Of a stretch of 64,000 nt of DNA, positions 27,682 through 38,829 are shown one piece after another. Every line of letters starts with the position of its first letter. Within the stretch, counting starts at the first letter, position 1. Origin of the DNA: Opisthorchis felineus (Eukaryota > Platyhelminthes > Trematoda > Opisthorchiida > Opisthorchiidae); assembly GCA_004794785.1 (NCBI GenBank), contig SJOL01008365.1:926966-990965 (forward strand), given 5' to 3'. Both the position numbers and the translations under genes were made by a program. Below the pieces are notes generated by a model. That model had not been told where the DNA came from. It was given only the letters and a program-made list of their open reading frames with translations, and did not search any database.

Positions 27682-28623
27682 AATGCATTGAAACTCTTTC
27701 GGCAGAAACCAGCGAAGCAACTGAGGCAGGAAATGTTCAAAGCAGGTGGCGACTACTCTTTTTCATTGTTGTGTGAAGATGTGTACAGAATCTATGAATT
27801 GGCAGAGATTTCCAAACCAACGGAGAGCCAAGTCAAATTAGATGCCCCACTAAGTGTGAAGGAGGATGAAGGGACATTTGGTCCACCTGTTGAGGCTGTC
27901 GTAACACTCACTAGTCCGAAAGGTAACGGTCGGTCAGTTCACGGCAATTCAAAAGCTGCAGTCAGTGCTGAGCTACGTAATATGGTTCAATCAGCGCCAC
28001 CCCACATACCCGATGTTGATGATTCGGCTGAGCATATATCTTCAGACACATTAGGGGATCTAATGCAGATTCGTTCTAGCGTAGGAGAAGTTATCGAACC
28101 AGAACCGGTTAGCTTTATTCCAGAGATTAAACAAGTGGAAGAAACACACAAACTTGTCGAAACTCATGCACCAGTGGCTGAGCCGCTATCTCCGTCACGT
28201 ATTGAGCCACGAAAAGAGAAGCTGCAGGAGGCTACAGCACCACCGACAATTGCGAATGGATTATCAAAAGCTGAACAGAAGGGTGACATTTTGCTCAAGA
28301 TTAGCTCATCAGCACTAAACGTTATCGGCATGGAAAATACAAGTTACGTTGGCGATTTGGATTACCAGCCTGGTCGCAAGACCGAGCACAGCATGGAGGT
28401 TTCCGTCCCAAGTGTGGCTACAAACGGAGCTGCTACGCCGGCTATAGCTGAAATCAAAAGAAACAAACGGAAGGTCAATATAATCCGATCTCCAAAGAGT
28501 TCTGAGGTGGAGTTGGCTAAACGCGTGGATGATTACCTTGCAAGCACCACAGAGGAGGAGCGCAAGAAAAACCGAAAACAAGTGGTCATTATTCGCGCAA
28601 AGCCGCAGGCCGCGGTGGCTTGA
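27682..28623 (+). CDS. Large terminal exon, low-complexity C-terminal region
   Basis: The acceptor TTTTTTCACC...AAATTCAG ends at 27681, so the exon starts at AAT (27682), phase 0, and runs 313 codons to TGA 28621-28623. This is by far the longest open frame in the window. Residues 1-45 of the exon look folded (ALKLFRQKPAKQLRQEMFKA, then SLLCEDVYRIYELAE). The remainder is Glu/Pro/Ser/Thr-rich and probably disordered, ending in a basic tail (KRNKRKVNIIRSPK, EERKKNRKQVVIIRAKPQ). Antisense frames are short. Joined to upstream exons the protein would be about 441 aa. Product not recognised. Confidence 0.8.
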   Translation, partial: NALKLFRQKPAKQLRQEMFKAGGDYSFSLLCEDVYRIYELAEISKPTESQVKLDAPLSVKEDEGTFGPPVEAVVTLTSPKGNGRSVHGNSKAAVSAELRNMVQSAPPHIPDVDDSAEHISSDTLGDLMQIRSSVGEVIEPEPVSFIPEIKQVEETHKLVETHAPVAEPLSPSRIEPRKEKLQEATAPPTIANGLSKAEQKGDILLKISSSALNVIGMENTSYVGDLDYQPGRKTEHSMEVSVPSVATNGAATPAIAEIKRNKRKVNIIRSPKSSEVELAKRVDDYLASTTEEERKKNRKQVVIIRAKPQAAVA

Positions 28624-28916
28624 TACTGAGGGTTTCTTGTGTGCTGTCCCGTTATCCTGACCTACTGACGTTATTGTGCTACAGATGAGCAGTTTCGACT
28701 CGTTCCGTTGTTCTATGCCATCATTTCCATGAGGTCACTGTTTTCTTATTTCTGGCTTAGCAATCCGTAGACCATTTTTTATTCAGGTCACCACTCTTTT
28801 ACGCATATCGTGTGATAGGGTATGGTAAAAATATTATTCTGTTATACCTGGTAAATACTTTTAAACTGAGTTGCTTTCGGTGCGGTTCTGTCGGTCAGCG
28901 TTGTTGTTCGTATAAT

Positions 28917-29460
28917 TTAAAAGCTGCGGTGAATTAATAAATCCGGCATGCGTTTTGCTGAAATCGAGTTGCAGCACACTCGGCCACTACTTGTCAAAGG
29001 CTGCACATGGTCTATCAATAAACGATATATACACGAAGGTGAATGAACTTTTGAGAAGAAATCTGGGGCCAAAACATGCCCACATACTTCACGGGACCAT
29101 TGTGGCAAAGGCCTGCAATTTTGTTTCGCCAATGAATTTGCGCTGTTAGGCCATATTCCATTGGTAACATAAGACAGATTAAACATATATTCCAGTCATT
29201 TTTTCCAATGTAGATTACCATCCGCTTACCGGTCACGCCAACGAAAACAAAGGTTTTTGTACGGTAGGAAGAAAGCGATGCAATACGGAGCGAAGCCACT
29301 GGTTCTGTCGGTTGTGACAGTTGTAGTTCTGTTGTGGGGTTTTCGGGATATGTATTGTTCATATTCACATCACTCTCGTTTGAACAGTCGTCTTCCTGTC
29401 CTGGCGTAATTATTCTGGTGAGTCCATACCAAATGGTGGAAGCACTGACCTTGAGTTTCG
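28917..29460 (-). CDS. 3' end of a minus-strand gene, three exons
   Basis: Exons are 29460-29230 (acceptor AATAACAG, donor GTAAGC), 29112-29033 (acceptor TTGCAG, donor GTATAT) and 29000-28917 (acceptor ATGTGCAG, TAA). Phases chain (1 then 0) across introns of 117 and 32 nt. The first exon has 76 residues, acidic and Asn/Thr-rich, followed by SLRIASLSSYRTKTFVFVG. That strand pattern is faintly like a sema/beta-propeller blade, but this is a guess. The gene converges on the plus-strand gene ending at 28623. Upstream exons were not found among the repeats beyond 29.5 kb. Confidence 0.42.
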
Positions 29461-29495
29461 CTGTTATTAGAGCTCATCAGCCGTGCATATCCAGT

Positions 29496-29566
29496 CGCCG
29501 TGCCGGAGATTCAACTCCGGACATCTGACATGCGAGGCGAGTGTGTTACCACTACTCCACCAGCGC
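29496..29566 (-). other. tRNA-Ala(CGC)-like sequence (degenerate tRNA or SINE head)
   Basis: The reverse strand reads GCGCTGG at the 5' acceptor, an A-box-like GGTGGAGTAGTGGTAAC, an anticodon loop CTCGCAT (anticodon CGC), and a B-box-like GGAGTTGAATCTCC with a well-paired T stem. The acceptor and anticodon stems are mismatched (CTCGC against GTCAG), so it is probably a pseudogene or a SINE head. Confidence 0.6.
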
Positions 29567-29862
29567 ACGTTGGACGCATCTGAGTTTTCACGTCTGAACG
29601 GGCGAACGTGTTCACGCCTGAACGGTGTGATTAGTTTACCCGACTCATTATCGAACGCCAGGAGAGGAGGACGACTGTCCGGAAGTTGTATCTCTTAGTT
29701 CGACGTGCGGTAGCATGACCTGAGCTGGACTGTGTGTAGGTCTTGGTTGGTGTAGCTTTTGAGTTCACCAGAGAAGCATTGAGTTCTCCAAACTGACTGA
29801 TGGTGATATAGGGTGCTTTGGTAAATTTCAAATGAGATTTTGTCCTGTCAGTAGAGGCAATC

Positions 29863-30060
29863 TATGCTGAAGAGCCGAGCAGCACTGTATATCTGTTTCA
29901 TTCTTATTGGGCATCATCAGCAGTATGCATCTCACGAAGCCCGCGAATTCCTGACATGCAGTTTGAACACAACCGTTCGGCTACGGGCGACTGATCAGCA
30001 GTGTGATAAGCTTAAATGCAGAGAGGATATGTCGTCATTCGTCTTTCCATCACAGGATCC
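29863..30060 (+). repeat. SINE-like dispersed repeat
   Basis: The start (gccgagcagcactgtata) recurs at 30230 (gccgagaagcacctgtg) and, on the minus strand, at 38075-38056 (gccgagaagcactgttta), followed by similar tails. Multiple related copies argue against a gene even though a 78-codon frame is open here. Confidence 0.5.
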
Positions 30061-30299
30061 ACATCGCGTACTCACCATTGTTGACTGGCTCCTACAGTAA
30101 CTACATTCCAGAAGGAAGTTTCATCTTGCAAAATTATTCTTCCTATGAGCTACTTATTGATCGAAGATGATGTGAAAAGACTTGAAAATTTTCCAAGGAG
30201 ATTTCATCCTATCAATGCGGCCAAACTATGCTGAGAAGCCGAGAAGCACCTGTGAGTCTCCCGTCACAACCGAATTGGTTTGGAAATGAGTGTATTTAG

Positions 30300-30430
30300 C
30301 TAATTTCGTGCAATTTGGGTTCAAGTAGAGTATTAAGTTGAGGGAAACTCGAGGCCTGTGCCTACTTGATAAGTCCCAAGAAGGGCGAAACCGGTCGTGG
30401 GTTGTCGAACAGTTTTCAACAACCTTATGG
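30300..30430 (+). repeat. Dispersed Penelope-type repeat with hammerhead ribozyme fossil (copy 1)
   Basis: Bases 30360-30402 fit a type I hammerhead. Helix I is GCCTAC/GTGGGT; the core reads TTGATAA for CTGATGA; helix II is GTCC/GGGC with loop CAAGAA; then GAA; then a self-complementary ACCGGT helix III and cleavage position C30396. Two core bases are mutated (C3 to T and G8 to A), so it is predicted inactive. The flanks (gcaatttgggttcaagtag) match copy 2 at 41971. Confidence 0.6.
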
Positions 30431-30479
30431 GCAGTGTATTACGTCAACAGAATGATTTAGATTATTTTATATCGTGTGC

Positions 30480-32700
30480 ATGATGACGGCGTCAGATCCA
30501 AGAAGAGCTAGGTTTTCTGCGTACTTGATGTGTGTGAGCGAATGCCCTTGATGCATTTCGACCCCACAGGCATTGGAGGCTAGGAGTGAGTGTTCCATGA
30601 TCATATAAGTGACGAAGTTAAAGGGGAAAGGTGGAGCAGGACAGTCTTCCCTGACACCACCTGAGGTAGTGAACTCAGGTGAGAGCTTGCCCGTGGACCC
30701 TCATGCGTCCACAGGAGTTGGCGTACAGAGTCTTAAAGATCAAGAGATTATGGAGGACACCTTTGCTTCATAAATAATGCCATAGTGCCTGACGTCCTAC
30801 AGAGTCAGAGACAGTTTTCAAGTCAGGGAAGACAAAAACTGTTGGTTTCTGAAAGTGGTATCACTGTTCCAGAACCTGTCGGAGGGTGAAAATGTGATCG
30901 ATGCATCATCTTGCAGGACGACGGATCTGTCTCTCCCTATGTTTAGTCAGCCTTCGAATAATAAAACCAGAGCTCATCTTTGATGCCACAGCTACCAGGC
31001 TGATGCCACTGTGGTTTTCACACAGTGTCCGCGTACCCTTTTTGTAGGCAGGATCAACTGTCCACATGTCTCATTCTGCAGACACTTTCTCTTCGCACTA
31101 ATAAGCTTTGTTAGTCGGGTCACAAGGGATCCTCCACCTTCTTTGAACAGGACTGGATAAAGAGCGTCCGGTTCTGGTGCCTTCTGACATTTTGGTACGA
31201 ATATTTCTTACTAAATTTCTTTTTCTAGAGGGTGATTAATCTTTACATTCCACCCGCCTGTATGCACTATCTCCAGATGCTTTCAATGTCCACCAAAAAT
31301 TCTCGGTTTTTCCTTAGGCCCTTTACAATTTGGAGTGTAATGGATTGCATGTGCTCGTCGTACTCAGTGCTTGCTGGCATAAACCTCCTGGAAGCAATCG
31401 GTGCTGGCGATCTCGAGTGGTTATTTGATCATATCAAAGAAGTCGGACAGACAGTACTAGGCGCCGCTAGCTTAGCTCCACACTTTGTCATGCTTCATCC
31501 ACGTGCTCTCTAGCAGAACAGAGTTGGTTTACTGTGGACACTAGTTGAGCTGGCTCAGATCGATGCTGTTGAGCTGAGTTCTCCGAAGACAGTGGATTGA
31601 CAATTTTCCTGCAGAATTGCTAGGGCCTGAAGGGAAGCAAACTGTCAGGTATGCTCGAACTGTAGCGTGGTCGAAATCAAGTTGTGTGTTCCCCCAAAAA
31701 AACCCTCCTGGATTGTGGCTCTCCACCGATGGCTGATAGCCACGTGATCTAATCGGGTCTACGGTTGGTTTGAATTTGGTGGCCACCAGGTTGTGCAACG
31801 GGAACTTTAGGTTGAAAATCCATGCTGGCCCTAAAATAGTCGATGATATGATAAGCACTTACTCCAAATTGACTGCCCAGGTGTGGTCCAAAGGAGTTCA
31901 GACGACTTAGTTGGGCATTCATACCGCCAGCACGAATCACAGTGTCCGTATAAGCCAGGATAACTCTCGATAGAAAGTGGCCTTCTCGGGGTCAGAACCG
32001 CAGTCCTTTTGGACATATGCCAAAACTACAAACGGGCGGCGTTTTTTTGTCGAGAAGCACTGAGTGTGGTTGTGCTAGATAACGGAACGACGCAAAAAAA
32101 CCGTTCATTGGAATTCATTCCAGCTAAGCGCGTTCGTCTCTGGGGCTGCGTGCAACACCCACCATATATATTTCACGAGTCATTGCTTCTGGATCACCAG
32201 AAATGTGAAGAAGCTGAGTTTGTGCTTGGCTTTTTGAGATGCATGACTACGCTTGGGTCCCGTACACGTGTTTCAGAAACATAGCGTACATCAATTTCAA
32301 GAGACGATAAGGCCTCGGCGAGCATTGCCTGTTTGACAAATTGACATAGGGTACGGACGTTGAAAGCTCCTACATAGAAAGTATCTCGTTGGATTAGCAA
32401 GCTGTTGTTCTGATTATTTTTATTGGGCAGCGGGTTGCATAAGACACGTCGGTCAGATAACTGGCAATCAAATGACCCGCCAGAGTCTTCTCATGTTTTA
32501 CGAAGGGGTTGGGGAGAGACATCTGTGGACAGGGACTTTCCGGTTGTCCAGATCGAGGAAGTGGGTTTGAGTGCGGTGCCTCACCTTGAGCCTTTGACTA
32601 AAAAGTCTGACCCACAAGGCAGTGAGCAGTACGGTTTTCTTTGGGGATCCTGCTCGGAGCAAATGACTCCATTGTCTGACCTACTCGGTTGAATGGGGAT
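30480..32700 (-). mobile_element. RTE-like LINE with apurinic endonuclease and reverse transcriptase, decayed
   Basis: On the minus strand, 32400-31500 encodes the start of an APE-type endonuclease (GAFNVRTLCQ, YVSETRVRDPSVV) and later blocks (GGMNAQLSRL, LDFDHATVRAYL). Then 31050-30480 gives RT motifs (NHSGISLVAVASK, CIDHIFTLRQVLEQ, TSGGVR-type spacing) and a catalytic box changed from YADD to YAEN at about 30510. The order endonuclease then RT is correct for RTE/CR1-type LINEs. The sequence at 32410-32700 looks like element 5' flank. The post-RT region is missing. Many stops and frameshifts. Confidence 0.8.
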
Positions 32701-32919
32701 GGCCTAACCCGAGGGCTCAAGCAGTAAGGCAATACTGTCTGATTTCTAATGCGGATGAGAACAGCAGATGCTTCTAAGCAGAATCAGATCCTTTCTTTTT
32801 AAAAATACTCCTACCGTACTGAATAATGCCCGACGGTCACGGTCAGTGTGCGTGTCACGCGATCGGGGTGTACGGTTTTTAGAACTGATCTTTTCTAACC
32901 CGTCCTTCCTCCGGGAAAG

Positions 32920-35858
32920 TCAGCATCAGATTGCATGAATATGAACAGGCGGATCGCCTGGGGGAAGCTCCCTACTGCTTTCACACTCTCATCTCAGAAG
33001 ACAGCACGAATTTGCCTTCAGATTGCCTCGTAGCACGACTACTCGTGGTAAAGTGTCTCGTAGCTCCGCTGCTTTCCTGTGCTTTCCTAGAATGGTTACA
33101 CCTTGTAGAATGAATTTTCAACCAGTGTAGCCTGTGGGATCATTGCGACACTCAAGCTTGACTACCACGATAGGGTGACAGCCTTAGGACGGGACAAACT
33201 AAGAGAGGTGAGTTGATTTACACGCGAAACCTTGTATCTCATCGAAAACACCGGAGTTGGGCACCTCAACATGGTGAGATATATCTCGGATGTTTACGTG
33301 TTCAGCCCTTGTCAGGTTGGAACATTGAAACTGTACTGGATTGGTGAGAAGGCTTAAATGTCCAAGTAACCTTAACCACTTTCGTTTTGGAGGTTACAGC
33401 TTCAAGCATGGACCTAAGCTGATTTGCGTTATGACATATTTTCAGTACATACAGTAGGAATTTGAGAACTGCCACAACCAAATTTGAGATAAAAGGATAG
33501 TAAATTCACAGTTTCTTAAAAGGTGCGTAATAACTAACTAAAAGTAAAAATTTGAAGAGAAGTCTTAGTACCTTAGTTGCGGTCGCAGAACTTAGCACGA
33601 CCTACTAAAGGGGAGGATTGTTAATTCCACTAACCGCAATATTTCCAGCACTGAAGTCGTTATGCGTTTTTCGAACGGATGCCATTCGCCGATACATGCA
33701 CACCATCCTTTAAACCTCTGGTATGCACATTGCGGTTGAGTACAGATTTAGTCGGATAAATGAAAAAAATTCTTGCTATTTGAATCCCTCTAAATAGCTT
33801 TTTAACCTGGTGCCTGGTCGAACATGTCGCACCAGGTAACAATTTTGGAATCGTGGTGCTTGTAACCTACACCATCGATCCTTTGACCAGCGGGACGAGC
33901 TGCACGCTATGATACCGAAATACGTTGACTAGCATTGATTTCGAATTAAGAACCTTATCTACGTATCCCACATGTTATCCTCCCTTGGTTTTCAGCTCGT
34001 AGGTTATCTTCCGTGAACAAACATTGAATCGTCGTTCAATAAAAATAATTTGGCTTATGCAACTGATGTTTATCGCCTCAGTTCAGTATTGAAGCTAACC
34101 AAGTTTGCCAGGTACCTGAGATTGTACATTTGCGTAGGGGATCGTGTATCACGTTTTCGTGCTCTATTTTGCAGCTGGCATTACTGTACACCGTGTCGGT
34201 TTTGCATCCTGAAATGACAGCAAACAAAAAGGCACATTTTGAACTGAGCTGGAACGATCAATCAGAGTGCTGCAAGGAGTGTAATATGGAAGTGGTTGTA
34301 CTCCGGGGTGATAAGGGCATAGCCAGCCCTCACTGCAGTCTTCGAACCAGGTGAACAGTAAGACATCCGTTTGAAATATTGGACAATCTTTTAGCCAAAA
34401 TTCTGACGGATTCTTGTGGATGAACAGTTTATGTACAACGTTTTGCGTGAAAGATGCTTGCTGATGGTGAAGCTAAGCTTTGCCACTGTAAGTTAGACAG
34501 GCCTGGCACAATGGTGCTACAATGACTGCCTTCCCGTACATGATGTTATCTGGCAAGCTATTTAAGCTTTACTAGCTAACACAACTGATCAGAATCTCTT
34601 GTTTACCTTACGATATATCGTTGACCATCATGTCAGGATTTGCGGTTTACCATGTGTGACTAATGGGGCCCGTTTTTCGGTGGCGATCATGGCTTATGTG
34701 CATAATATACGCCACCCATTTCAGATGATGATGGCAATAACAAAAAGTTTTGTTCAGATCATTCGAAATACTACCCGATGGATGCCGTTGAATATCCACA
34801 CTCCATCTCAAGGTTTTCGCAATTTATTCACAAAGATAAAAGTCTCTGAGTAATATAGAATCTGGTTTACATGAAGCAACGTTTTTCCTTTCTTTCAAAA
34901 TTGTTCAACCTCCCAAAGAGCAGTGTACTCCACTAGAGGTTGCTGCAAGGTCACTTTAAATGGAACAGTCTGATCACCTTCTAGCTTCCGGTCACCGTAT
35001 CACTGCTAATAGTGAGATTCAAGCGAAACTTCAAATGGTTCGTCCAGTCACTGCTTTCTTTTGGATTGCATGCAGTTCAGAGTGGTAACAAGTGACAAAA
35101 GCGTTAGAGGTTTACCGTTCCGTACGTCTTCAAAGTCTTCAAGAGAACACCATCTTGATGATAATAAAACTGCATCAAAAAGGGAAATCTCAAAACTTGT
35201 AAAACAGAATAATTTGAACATATTCTTGTCTCCTACTTGAAAAAACCAAAAAAGGAAAACTCAAATATTCCGCTTATTAGGGGTTTATTTTTCACACTGT
35301 GACACAAACCTATAAGCATAATGGGTATTCATTGTAAGTAAAGGGACAACAGGGACAGAATGAGGGGGAGATTTAAAGACAATATAGGTAGAACTTGAAA
35401 TAATGTAGCCGTCACGAGAATGGTGGATTCGAACTTATTCTATAGTTGAACTAGTAAGGAAATAATTTTTGGACTAAAGACTGTGCAAGAGACGTGGAAC
35501 CAACGCCAATGATCAGCCTTGAACTTAAAGTGAGGTCAGCTAAACCAAGTTTGAAGTAAATGTGTGGTGTCGGTCAAAGTGCGAAATTCAATAGTTGTTG
35601 CAGAGATCTTCAGAGATTATCCAAGATCCGTCGTTTGGAGGGACCTTTAGAATTGATTGTATTTGCTATTGTTGGTCCACAGTGGTAGCGAAGACCTCCT
35701 TATTTACTAAAACATGTATCAACGTCAAGCCCTACCCTAAAATTGCACATAGCTGGAATTGTTTTGTATTTTGGCGTCAAATGCTTCATGGTCAGATCCC
35801 TTCTGCGAAAGTTTGGTTGAAAATGAGGGGTTCATTACCAACAATCACGATTTGGTGA
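32920..35858 (+). CDS. 3' part of an unrecognised multi-exon gene
   Basis: Five exons chain in phase: 32920-33047 (after CTAAC and a C/T-rich tract; donor GTAAAG), 33109-33207 (donor GTGAGT), 34175-34350 (acceptor CTCTATTTTGCAG; donor GTGAAC), 35604-35684 (acceptor GTTGTTGCAG; donor GTAGCG) and 35753-35858 (TGA). The first intron is 61 nt. The protein reads as folded, with a cysteine cluster ECCKEC in the third exon and a hydrophobic LELIVFAIVG in the fourth. Upstream exons would lie beyond the LINE at 30480-32700. The last exon is the least certain. Product not recognised. Confidence 0.42.
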
Positions 35859-36198
35859 AGGAACTTTGTACAGAACAGCTTGCTGCACCTAGAACCCTAG
35901 AGGCTGGTAGAATCCTCATCCCATCGATGATTCCAAGTAGGATACTTTGTTTATTTTCCTTACAGGACTTTAACGCTGTGTGGCTCCTGAGTACAAGCCA
36001 CAGTCGTTGCCAAATTATCGATCTCTTCTGTCATCACCAAATTGACAAAAATTATGCCTCAAACGGTACACTCTCCACGAAATTTACTTTATTCCTCGGC
36101 AATTCCTCATTTTTAGCAGTGGGCGATTCCAACAGAATTATTATCCTTATCTGACTCCGCTTGATGTGCTCAATGTAAAACTTTCCAACTCAGTAGTG

Positions 36199-36838
36199 TC
36201 ATCGTAAACGATTCAGATAATTTGGTTCAAAAGATGCCCTTCTTAGGGCATCAAACCACTTAATCAAAGTCCTGCATCCTAAAGTCTCACGCAGCTTTTC
36301 AGGGTTGGTCTAAGGGAGGGAATGCCTAGCTAGAAAACCTGGCAAACCTAGAGCCATACTACTTCTTCGAGGTTCTCTTTATTTGCTCTGCGCAAATGCA
36401 GTCCCAACTTACATTTGAAACGATACTAAAAACATTGAAGTACGCCTCGATGCTACTCATGAGCTTCGTGAAATCTCTGGGCAGCTCAATAGCGATTTTG
36501 TCCATCTTGATATTTATCAGGAGATTTATCTCCATCTTATTTCCTGAAGCTTCTTGAACGAAGCCCAATCAATTAGCCTCAAGATAGGCGCAACCTGTGA
36601 CTGGCTGACCCGAGTTTTAATCAACCTCATTGGAAGCATTGGGACTATCAAAACTCATTGCACCGAGTTTTGGTGTTTTGCCCAACTGTCTAATATAACC
36701 CTTCTTGCAAACAAAAGTATTGATAAAATACGGCGTGTCCTGAAATACTTCTGCGGCAACAAGTCTAGTGCAAGCGGTAGTGTTTAGGAGCTCAATCGGG
36801 TTTTCATAGCTCGTCTCCTTATATCTGCTCCAGACGAA
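36199..36838 (-). CDS. 3' end of a minus-strand gene (three exons)
   Basis: Exons are 36838-36626 (71 open codons, including ENPIELLNTTACTRLVAAEV), 36543-36413 (LLINIKMDKIAIELPRDF; donor GTAAGT) and 36309-36199 (acceptor TTCCCTCCCTTAG; ends NYLNRLR, TGA). The last two exons join in phase 0. The first donor (GTTGAT) is weak and its phase to the next exon does not close, so an exon boundary is wrong or an exon is missing. An AATAAA lies about 110 bp beyond the stop (about 36090 on the minus strand). The alternating strand pattern of the middle exon recalls repetitive-groove lipid-transfer proteins, but that is speculative. Confidence 0.45.
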
Positions 36839-37479
36839 CTAGGGTATCCACAGTGCGATACTCAAACCCTAAGAAAACTGTGTTTCTGAAGTGCTGTCCT
36901 TACCCGTTATCAACGAGCGTGCTGCCCACTTTTCCTCCTCGTTTGCTGTTTGTTGAATTTCCCTATGTCTACAGGTCAGCCGCTTGACTGCTGGCGGTCA
37001 GCTTTCATAAGCAGTCCTTCTTAACAAGGTTCACTCAAATCATGCCTCACTACATTCATCTTGAATTGTTTGAATAAATGCTTTCAATTTTCTGCACCTC
37101 ATGCTTGGTGGTATGGCATTTTTTGCCTTTTGTCGTTTCCTAGCTGGATAGAAATTATGTCTTCGGCTGACTACTATTGCTTAGCTTCAGAAACGCTTTA
37201 GAGAGCTTCGGTGAAAGTTAAACTCCGACACAACTGCCTGACTAACAAATAACAGTATGCCTCAACAACGGATACAACTCTTGGTTTCTTCTAAGCAACC
37301 TCAAATTGCTATTCTATCTGGTTTCTTGATTTCCATACACCTCAAGCGACTTCTAATGATCGTGTCCTTAATGGGTTGCACGTACGCCGGTGACACTACT
37401 GTCCGTCGTTCATGTCCTGGTTCCTAGCCTAGAATTTCAGACCCTTCACTAGTCCGAAGAACGGGCACTGTCCACGACT

Positions 37480-37612
37480 TCAATCCGAACGTACAAAAGT
37501 TCTTAGAGGTTTCTTCCGGTCTTCTTTCCGGTCCTCATCATTACTCCCTGCATGATGAGGCGCAGACCATTGGTGATAACGATCAGTCCGCACCCTACTC
37601 CTATTCGCTGAA
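37480..37612 (-). CDS. Candidate exon, frame unresolved
   Basis: A strong acceptor (TTTAAGTATTTCAG, ending at 37613) opens onto two competing frames. One encodes a hydrophobic segment (GVGCGLIVITNGLRLIMQGV) ending at a TAA at about 37510. The other is polar (SNDEDRKEDRKKPLRTF), ending at TGA 37480-37482. Neither phase fits the exon at 37713-37900 without moving its donor. Confidence 0.25.
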
Positions 37613-37712
37613 ATACTTAAACGTGTTCTTATTCCACAGCCTCTCTTTCTTCGGGCATGTGGAGTCATATATCGGTGGATTAAAGTAATTTTCTCTCCCC
37701 CCTCTGTGTTAC

Positions 37713-37900
37713 CATGTTATTCCGTCGTTTGTAGTTCCACGTATTCTTCTACTTTGGTTTAACCGTTCCCCAGCTTTTTGGAGGGCCCCAAAGAAAAAGA
37801 CAGTGAGGATTGCCTGATATCTTAGATTACTATCCAAGCACAGCGTTTCAGGCACTATCACCCGTAGTGAGCTCAATATTTGATTCAAAAGCGAGTGGCG
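37713..37900 (-). CDS. Internal exon of a minus-strand gene
   Basis: Reverse strand: a CTCTCTCTCTCAAAG acceptor, then 62 open codons (HSLLNQILSSLRVIVPETLC, then a hydrophobic AILTVFFFGALQKAG, then a basic stretch) and a GTAACA donor with two bases left over. It may be the upstream part of the gene ending at 36199. The overlapping plus-strand 147-codon frame (37810-38253) mixes this antisense with a SINE and is taken as a shadow. Confidence 0.38.
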
Positions 37901-37977
37901 CTTTGAGAGAGAGAGCTAATCACACTGTTGATCAGCCGCTCATGGCAAAAGGGTTAACTGTTCAAGCACTGACAAGA

Positions 37978-38075
37978 AGGTGGCGGGTTCGAAACTCTCT
38001 GAGTTTCAGGTGCTACGCACTTCCAGTGAATTCCAACGAGAATGAAACAGCTAAACAGTGCTTCTCGGCTTTTTG
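37978..38075 (-). repeat. SINE-like repeat with pol III B-box
   Basis: It shares the gccgagaagcactgt motif and the tail with 29863-30060, and contains a B-box-like GGTTCGAAAC (plus-strand sense) at about 37986. Confidence 0.45.
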
Positions 38076-38375
38076 GAATAGATTGGTCACCGCTAAAAAT
38101 GACCAAATCCATTCCCATCACCATCACTTCATTATTTCCCAAAACTTTGTGGCCTGTGGTGATTTCGCACGAACGTCTGCTGGTTGTCACTCAGTTTTTC
38201 ACACACCGGCCTGTCCAAGTCCATTTCAACGTTCAGAATGCGTTCAGAGTTAAAGCGTATTGTTGCGTAGATATCCTCATCTACTTGCAGTCACTACATT
38301 TTTACCTTACTAGGAATGATAGCCCACTTTTGTCCTGCCTGTATGTACCTCTGCTTTAGAATATAAGTTTCTTTC

Positions 38376-38816
38376 TTATTTCATTGTCTTCATTAATTTT
38401 TCGATCTGTGCCAACTCTACTCTACTGTGAACGCCTGTCCAGAGCCTAACACTGCATGCAACAATAGGTCCCATCAAGTGCAGGGCAAAGAATCTTCCGG
38501 TCTTTCGATAAAGGTTGGTTCCTTGGTGGCAGTATGTAATACTCTTGCCCACAGATATGTTCTCACATCCCTGTCCAAATCGCATTGTGTTACACCTTGG
38601 CTGCAGCTCATCGAAATCAGTAGTTCTCAAGGAATTTGCAAGGTGAATTTCTGTAAAGTGGTGGTCTACCATTTGCAACGTTTCATATACTAGCTGATTC
38701 CAGTAGACACTATTCGAATTTCTGGATTTTAATTCTGATAAGCTTTGGTGACGTATATTACTGTTCACGGTACACAAGCACGATCTTCTGTAAATTCGAC
38801 TGTTATCTTCGTGCAT
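38376..38816 (-). other. 146-codon open frame, unrecognised
   Basis: A single uninterrupted frame from ATG (38816) to TAA, with protein-like composition (TDFDELQPRCNTMRFGQGC..., TGRFFALHLMGPIVACS). No splice sites, domain or repeat partner could be identified. It may be an exon, an element-derived ORF or chance. Confidence 0.25.
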
Positions 38817-38829
38817 ATAAAGGACAACT

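Noticed and set aside
30071..30150. Minus-strand coding-like stretch ending at GTGAGT
   Set aside because: It overlaps a SINE-like repeat with copies elsewhere, and its phase does not fit the exon at 29230-29460.
36233..36252. Short palindrome gatgcccttcttagggcatc
   Set aside because: It lies inside the coding exon 36199-36309 and is short enough to be chance.
37810..38253. 147-codon plus-strand frame
   Set aside because: It is antisense to a better-supported minus exon and runs through a SINE-like repeat.
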